Of a DNA stretch of 64,000 bases, positions 60,942 to 64,000 are shown in pieces (position 1 is the stretch's first letter; each line of letters opens with the position of its first letter). The notes below the pieces were generated by a model, which saw only the letters and a list, made by a program, of their open reading frames with translations, searched no databases and was not told the DNA's origin. Origin of the DNA: Halorientalis marina. GTDB lineage: Archaea; Halobacteriota; Halobacteria; Halobacteriales; Haloarculaceae. The translations under genes and the position numbers were made by a program. The stretch is from contig NZ_CP095487.1 of the NCBI RefSeq assembly GCF_023028345.1, forward strand, positions 2,108,001 to 2,172,000, given 5' to 3'.

Positions 60942-60986
60942 ATGTTTTTTGCCTTGCGCACCCGGGCCACCCACCCCCCATCATGA
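60942..60986 (+). CDS. Possible 14-residue upstream reading frame before tfb
   Basis: ATG 60942 opens a frame coding MFFALRTRATHPPS whose stop TGA (60984-60986) overlaps the tfb start ATG (60983-60985). A four-codon frame MSK-stop at 60921-60932 lies just ahead. Ending exactly in an ATGA overlap suggests translational coupling or regulation, but such a short frame may arise by chance. Confidence 0.3.
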   Translation: MFFALRTRATHPPS

Positions 60987-61993
60987 GCGATACAACAACA
61001 CGGACCAGCACCGAGGAACGCACCCGCGAGAGTACAGAAGCGACGGCGGAGGAGACGAGGACGGCCGGCGAACGGACGGAGACGGACGGCGACGAACGCG
61101 AACACGTCTGCCCCGAGTGTGGCGGCAGCGTCGTCAACGATGCGGAACACGGCGAGAGCGTGTGTGACGACTGCGGCCTGGTCATCTCGGAAGACGAGAT
61201 CGACCACGGGCCCGAGTGGCGTGCGTTCGACTCGGCCGAGAAAGACCAGAAGTCACGCGTTGGTGCCCCCACCACCAACATGATGCACGACAAGGGGCTG
61301 TCGACCAACATCGGCTGGCAGGACAAGGACGCCTACGGCCGTTCACTCAACGCGAGCCAGCGACAGAAGATGCAGCGGCTCCGGACCTGGAACGAGCGGT
61401 TCCGCACCCGGGATTCGAAAGAGCGGAACCTCAAGCAGGCGCTTGGCGAGATCGACCGCATGGCCTCCGCACTCGGCCTCCCCGAGAGCGTCCGCGAGAC
61501 GGCCAGCGTCATCTACCGACGGGCGCTCGACGAGGACCTGCTGCCCGGTCGCTCCATCGAAGGGGTCGCCACCGCCGCCGTCTACGCCGCCGCGCGACAG
61601 GCCAGCGTCCCGCGCAGCATCGACGAGCTCGTCGCCGTCTCCCGCGTCGGCGAGATGGAGATGACCCGGACCTACCGGTACATCGTCCGGGAACTGAACC
61701 TCGAAATCCAGCCCGCCGACCCCGAGAGCTACGTCCCGCGGTTCGTCTCGGACCTCGAACTCTCCGACGAGGTCGAACGCCGCGCCCGCGAACTACTCGA
61801 CCGGGCCCGCGAGGAGGGGATTCTCAGCGGGAAGTCGCCCGTCGGACTGGCCGCTGCTGCGGTCTATGCCGCCTCACTGCTGGCTAACGAGAAGGTCACA
61901 CAGTCGGAGGTCAGCGCCGTCGCCAACATCAGCGAAGTCACCATCCGCAACCGCTACAAGGAACTGCTCGAAGCCGGTCAGGTCCCGGCCTGA
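60983..61993 (+). CDS. tfb: Transcription initiation factor TFB (second copy)
   Basis: 336 residues. An acidic/Thr-rich N-terminal tail of about 40 residues, the zinc ribbon CPEC-x14-CDDC, linker [22 protein letters not shown], two cyclin folds ([37 protein letters not shown]) and the BRE-reading helix-turn-helix VTIRNRYKELLEAG. It differs from the TFB at 26986 in the tail and in linker details such as NASQRQKMQRLRTWNERF, so the two may prefer different promoters. Unusually for a haloarchaeal gene it has a leader of over 50 bases. Confidence 0.96.
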   Translation: MSDTTTRTSTEERTRESTEATAEETRTAGERTETDGDEREHVCPECGGSVVNDAEHGESVCDDCGLVISEDEIDHGPEWRAFDSAEKDQKSRVGAPTTNMMHDKGLSTNIGWQDKDAYGRSLNASQRQKMQRLRTWNERFRTRDSKERNLKQALGEIDRMASALGLPESVRETASVIYRRALDEDLLPGRSIEGVATAAVYAAARQASVPRSIDELVAVSRVGEMEMTRTYRYIVRELNLEIQPADPESYVPRFVSDLELSDEVERRARELLDRAREEGILSGKSPVGLAAAAVYAASLLANEKVTQSEVSAVANISEVTIRNRYKELLEAGQVPA

Positions 61994-62029
61994 AACCCGG
62001 TAGTTCCGGCACTCGAACCGGCGGCAACC

Positions 62030-62037
62030 TTTTTATC
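62030..62037 (+). promoter_or_regulatory. TATA box of the zinc-ribbon gene
   Basis: TTTTTATC centred about 29 bases before ATG 62063. The T-run may also help end the tfb transcript, whose stop is 37 bases upstream. Confidence 0.5.
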
Positions 62038-62062
62038 TTTGCCGTGTGTGAACGAACCACAC

Positions 62063-62242
62063 ATGAGGGAGACCTACGTTCGGTTGCTCTGTCCGGAGTG
62101 TAAGAAGGGGTGGGAGTCGACCCCGAGCGATCTGCCGTCACACAGACGCACCTATCACTGCCCGAACTGTCACGCGAGCCGGCGGCTCGCGGAGTTTACG
62201 CGGACGGAACACGACCTCTCGACGCTGAAGTCCCTCCAGTAG
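62063..62242 (+). CDS. Small zinc-ribbon protein
   Basis: 59 residues from ATG 62063. VRLLCPECKKGWESTPSDLPSHRRTYHCPNCHASRRLAEF forms a CxxC-x23-CxxC zinc ribbon with a basic patch (SHRR, ASRR), suggesting nucleic acid or ribosome contact. The family is common in haloarchaea, role unknown. The stop adjoins that of the convergent aIF2-beta gene (62242/62243), with no intergenic base. Confidence 0.85.
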   Translation: MRETYVRLLCPECKKGWESTPSDLPSHRRTYHCPNCHASRRLAEFTRTEHDLSTLKSLQ

Positions 62243-62647
62243 TCAGCCGCTCGTCGAAGAGATGGCCCCACAGGCCTCACACCGAAGGATGAGCGCGCCC
62301 TGTTGTTTCTCGAGCTTCGTGTCCGGCAATCCACACTCCGAACAGCGGACGAACTCCTCGACGTAGGCGTCGAGAGCGTCCTGGACCCGTCGCTGATTGA
62401 ACTCGCCGGTGAGTCGTGCGCGGCCGGACTCGTCGATGTGGCCGCTCGTCCCGAGTTCGCTCTGGAAGAACTTCATGACGTGGTCCTCGTCGCGGCCGAG
62501 CCGTTTCGTCGTGTCCTGAAAGTTCTCGTAGACGGTCGCGTTCCCCTCCTGTCGCACCTCCGGGTCGGGAACGTCGAAGCGGTCGCCGCTGCCCTCGATG
62601 TCGGGCGTCTCGTCGAGCGCCCGGTCGAGCTGATCGTCGTAGTCCAT
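62243..62647 (-). CDS. eif2b: Translation initiation factor aIF2 subunit beta
   Basis: 134 residues. N-terminal helix for binding the gamma subunit (MDYDDQLDRALDE), the alpha-beta domain with KFFQSELGTSGHIDESGRARLTGEF, and the C-terminal zinc ribbon VRCSECGLPDTKLEKQQGALILRCEACGA. Part of the aIF2 heterotrimer that brings initiator tRNA to the ribosome. The TATA GGTTTTTGT (minus strand, 62671-62679) and BRE GAAAG (62679-62683) fit a leaderless start. Confidence 0.96.
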   Translation of the reverse strand: MDYDDQLDRALDETPDIEGSGDRFDVPDPEVRQEGNATVYENFQDTTKRLGRDEDHVMKFFQSELGTSGHIDESGRARLTGEFNQRRVQDALDAYVEEFVRCSECGLPDTKLEKQQGALILRCEACGAISSTSG

Positions 62648-62670
62648 ACCTCATCGATGCCACCGGGTCG

Positions 62671-62683
62671 ACAAAAACCTTTC
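62671..62683 (-). promoter_or_regulatory. Promoter of aIF2-beta gene
   Basis: Minus strand GAAAG followed by GTTTTTGT, centred about 28 bases before ATG 62647. Confidence 0.6.
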
Positions 62684-62790
62684 AAACTCGTCGTTGTGCC
62701 CCCCGCTCGGCGGGGCGAACCGCGATCGCAGCGACCCCCCGAACAACTCTCGACAACGGACCTGCCGATGGTTCAACACTTGAAAAACCC

Positions 62791-62872
62791 CTTATTGCCG
62801 GCTCTACTGCGAAGATGCATGTTAACTCTCCTCAGAGTACTACTATTACCCTTGAGTCTTAACGGTCGGATG
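62791..62872 (+). promoter_or_regulatory. Promoter and unusual leader of the UPF0058 gene
   Basis: CTTATT at 62791-62796 predicts a transcript starting near 62819, where an ATG opens a frame that is continuous with UPF0058. Its first 17 codons encode a Leu-rich string with codons TTA, CTA, TTG, CTT and AGA, which are rare in this GC-rich genome. The conserved protein starts at 62876, so this is either a 57-base leader or an N-terminal extension. Confidence 0.45.
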
Positions 62873-62875
62873 ACC

Positions 62876-63112
62876 ATGAAAAAGCAGGAACTCATCCATC
62901 TGCATGGCCTGCTCGCACAGGTGCAGAATCACTACGAGGAGCGGACAGGGAACACCGTAGAGCACGACCGCTACGCGGAGATCAACGTGCGACCCACCTC
63001 GATTCACATGTCGAAAGACGATCACAAAGACGCCGTGTTCGCCCTCGCGGGCGGCATCACGTCCGAGATGCGCGACGAAGCGACCGAGCAGGTTCCTGCA
63101 GCCGCCGACTGA
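62876..63112 (+). CDS. UPF0058 family protein
   Basis: 78 residues from ATG 62876, the conserved start MKKQELIHLHGLLAQVQNHYE; ATG 62870 would add two residues. The remainder (DRYAEINVRPTSIHMSKDDHKDAVFALAGGI) is typical of UPF0058, a small helical archaeal family of unknown function. The His-rich first helix could bind metal. See the leader note for a possible longer start at 62819. Confidence 0.88.
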   Translation: MKKQELIHLHGLLAQVQNHYEERTGNTVEHDRYAEINVRPTSIHMSKDDHKDAVFALAGGITSEMRDEATEQVPAAAD

Positions 63113-63187
63113 TCGTTCTCCGTCACTTTCAGTTCTCGGGGTTTCGTCTTTAGCGGCCGCGAGTGGGAACTACCGACCTGCCGCCGT

Positions 63188-63688
63188 CTACTCGTCGATG
63201 AGTTCCTCGAACTCCGGCAGGATGTCGTCGTCTCGCGCGCGCTCCTCGCCGATGTCGGCGTCGTCCGTCACTTCGTCCACGGTCGACGTTTCGACGGGGA
63301 CCTCGTCGGCTGACTCCTCGCTCTCCTCCTCCTCCTCGGCCTCCCCCTCTTCGGCTATCTCCTCGATTTCGACGACCTCCAGCGGGATGTTGTCGAGCCG
63401 CTGGCCGATCTCTTTGCGCGCGATGCGGGCCGCGTGTTCGTCGCGCTCGACGTTGAACACTGTCATCTCCAGCTCGAGGGCGACGAGTGACTCGTCGGCA
63501 GCGATGAACGCTGGCTCCTGCTCCTCCCCACAGTGCGGGCACGACCGCTCACCCATGTTGATCTCCACGTAGTTGAGGTCAGGGTTGAGCATCTCGCCGG
63601 TCTTCGAGATCGCGATCCGGACGGCTTCGTCCGGAGTCTCTACATCGTACACCGGCACAGCGGCCTCCACGACCACTCTGCAGTTCAT
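63188..63688 (-). CDS. UPF0212 (DUF555) family protein with acidic tail
   Basis: 166 residues from ATG 63688. MNCRVVVEAAVPVYDVETPDEAVRIAISKTGEMLNPDLNYVEI and SCPHCGEEQEPAFIAADESLVALELEMTVFNVERDEHAARIA are the UPF0212 core with a CPHC zinc motif. Family members usually end near residue 115; here about 50 further residues, almost all Glu/Ser/Asp/Val, follow. Function unknown. Upstream frame to 63796 is not conserved-looking. Confidence 0.88.
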   Translation of the reverse strand: MNCRVVVEAAVPVYDVETPDEAVRIAISKTGEMLNPDLNYVEINMGERSCPHCGEEQEPAFIAADESLVALELEMTVFNVERDEHAARIARKEIGQRLDNIPLEVVEIEEIAEEGEAEEEEESEESADEVPVETSTVDEVTDDADIGEERARDDDILPEFEELIDE

Positions 63689-63832
63689 ACACGTCTGTTC
63701 TCCGTCCAGTCCTATCAAGGTTGGCGTCCGTTCACGCCCCCCGCGGCAGGTGTTCGGCTCCGCATACCACCCCCAGTCTGCGGTTTCGACCCCCACTCGT
63801 AACCGGGAAGGGCGTCCGGCCCGTCCGTCCCG

Positions 63833-64000
63833 ATGATGGAACGGGGTGTCGTCGACCTGTCGTCGCTGTCCGGTGGCTTCGATCTCCAGGCGACCGTCGA
63901 GAGCGGCCAGTCGTACCTCTGGGACCGGACCGACGGCCGTATGTATGAGAACCGTGACGGGGGCGCCTACGGCGGCACCGCCTGGTACTGGACGACGGTC
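63833..64000 (+). CDS. 8-oxoguanine/3-methyladenine DNA glycosylase-like protein, N-terminal part
   Basis: The gene starts at ATG 63833 (or 63836) and runs off the right edge after 56 codons. GGFDLQATVESGQSYLWDR matches the N-terminal beta domain of OGG1/AlkA-type glycosylases, where the SGQ(S/C)xxW motif precedes the base-binding region. The helix-hairpin-helix and catalytic Lys/Asp lie outside the window, so the family call is moderately sure. Confidence 0.65.
   Translation, partial: MMERGVVDLSSLSGGFDLQATVESGQSYLWDRTDGRMYENRDGGAYGGTAWYWTTV

Noticed and set aside
1..64000. tRNA, rRNA, insertion sequences, integrase or prophage genes
   Set aside because: I looked on both strands for tRNA arm patterns, transposase motifs and terminal repeats and found none that I could support; a dedicated tRNA and IS search would settle it.

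Overview
The window comes from a halophilic archaeon (class Halobacteria). The DNA is very GC-rich, the proteins are strongly acidic (Asp/Glu-rich, Lys-poor), and promoters are archaeal (BRE plus TATA about 28 bases before leaderless starts). Family content agrees: two TFB proteins, a sensory rhodopsin with its Htr transducer, RPA-type single-strand binding protein with its partners, archaeal TyrRS, aIF2-beta, archaeosortase and archaeal pilin signals. Genus cannot be fixed from sequence alone. I see no rRNA, tRNA, insertion sequence, CRISPR array or prophage; this is compact chromosome with no gene-free stretch above about 250 bases. Many long reading frames lie antisense to real genes and are GC artefacts.

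Layout. 1-5.1 kb: end of a METTL5-like methyltransferase, a small Cys-rich protein, a rhomboid protease, and a divergent acyl-CoA dehydrogenase / APH-fold kinase pair resembling the split halves of ACAD11 or bacterial LvaC/LvaA. 5.2-9.1 kb: a three-gene phosphorelay cluster. 9.2-10.8 kb: an archaeosortase convergent with a protein carrying both a pilin-type N-terminus and a PGF-CTERM tail. 10.9-19.2 kb: flavin reductase, DoxX/HxlR pair, P-II protein, TyrRS, two tandem NSS transporters, SDR and GDPD. 19.2-23.8 kb: membrane protein plus pseudokinase, NUDIX, PHP-domain protein. 23.9-28 kb: Htr transducer plus sensory rhodopsin, convergent with a TFB. 28.2-34.4 kb: membrane protein, lipoprotein, sucCD, a PAS histidine kinase with a degenerate receiver.

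34.6-41.4 kb: zinc finger, SRPBCC protein, a three-gene ABC-2 exporter whose first permease is fused to a PrsW-like protease domain, then an aldo/keto reductase and a haloalkane-dehalogenase-like hydrolase. 41.4-43.8 kb: small zinc protein, Hsp20, DUF2071, lipoprotein. 43.8-50.5 kb: a minus-strand operon rpa1-rpap1-rpe-lhr for single-strand DNA binding and repair. 50.7-57.4 kb: NhaC antiporter with a TRAM-like partner, bactofilin-like membrane protein, riboflavin/F420-pathway reductase, thioredoxin reductase, DUF357. 57.5-60.8 kb: winged-helix regulator, small membrane protein, DUF4397 lipoprotein, and an SSS symporter preceded in annotation by an overlooked 47-residue membrane partner. 61-64 kb: a second TFB with a short upstream reading frame, zinc ribbon protein, aIF2-beta, UPF0058, UPF0212, and the start of a DNA glycosylase.

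The points most worth following are the ACAD11/LvaA-like pair with a shared palindromic site, the archaeosortase with its doubly signalled substrate candidate, the sensory rhodopsin with Asn at the blue/green tuning position and SRI-like residues in an SRII-like frame, the ABC-PrsW fusion, the symporter microprotein, and the leader structures before TFB, UPF0058 and sucC.
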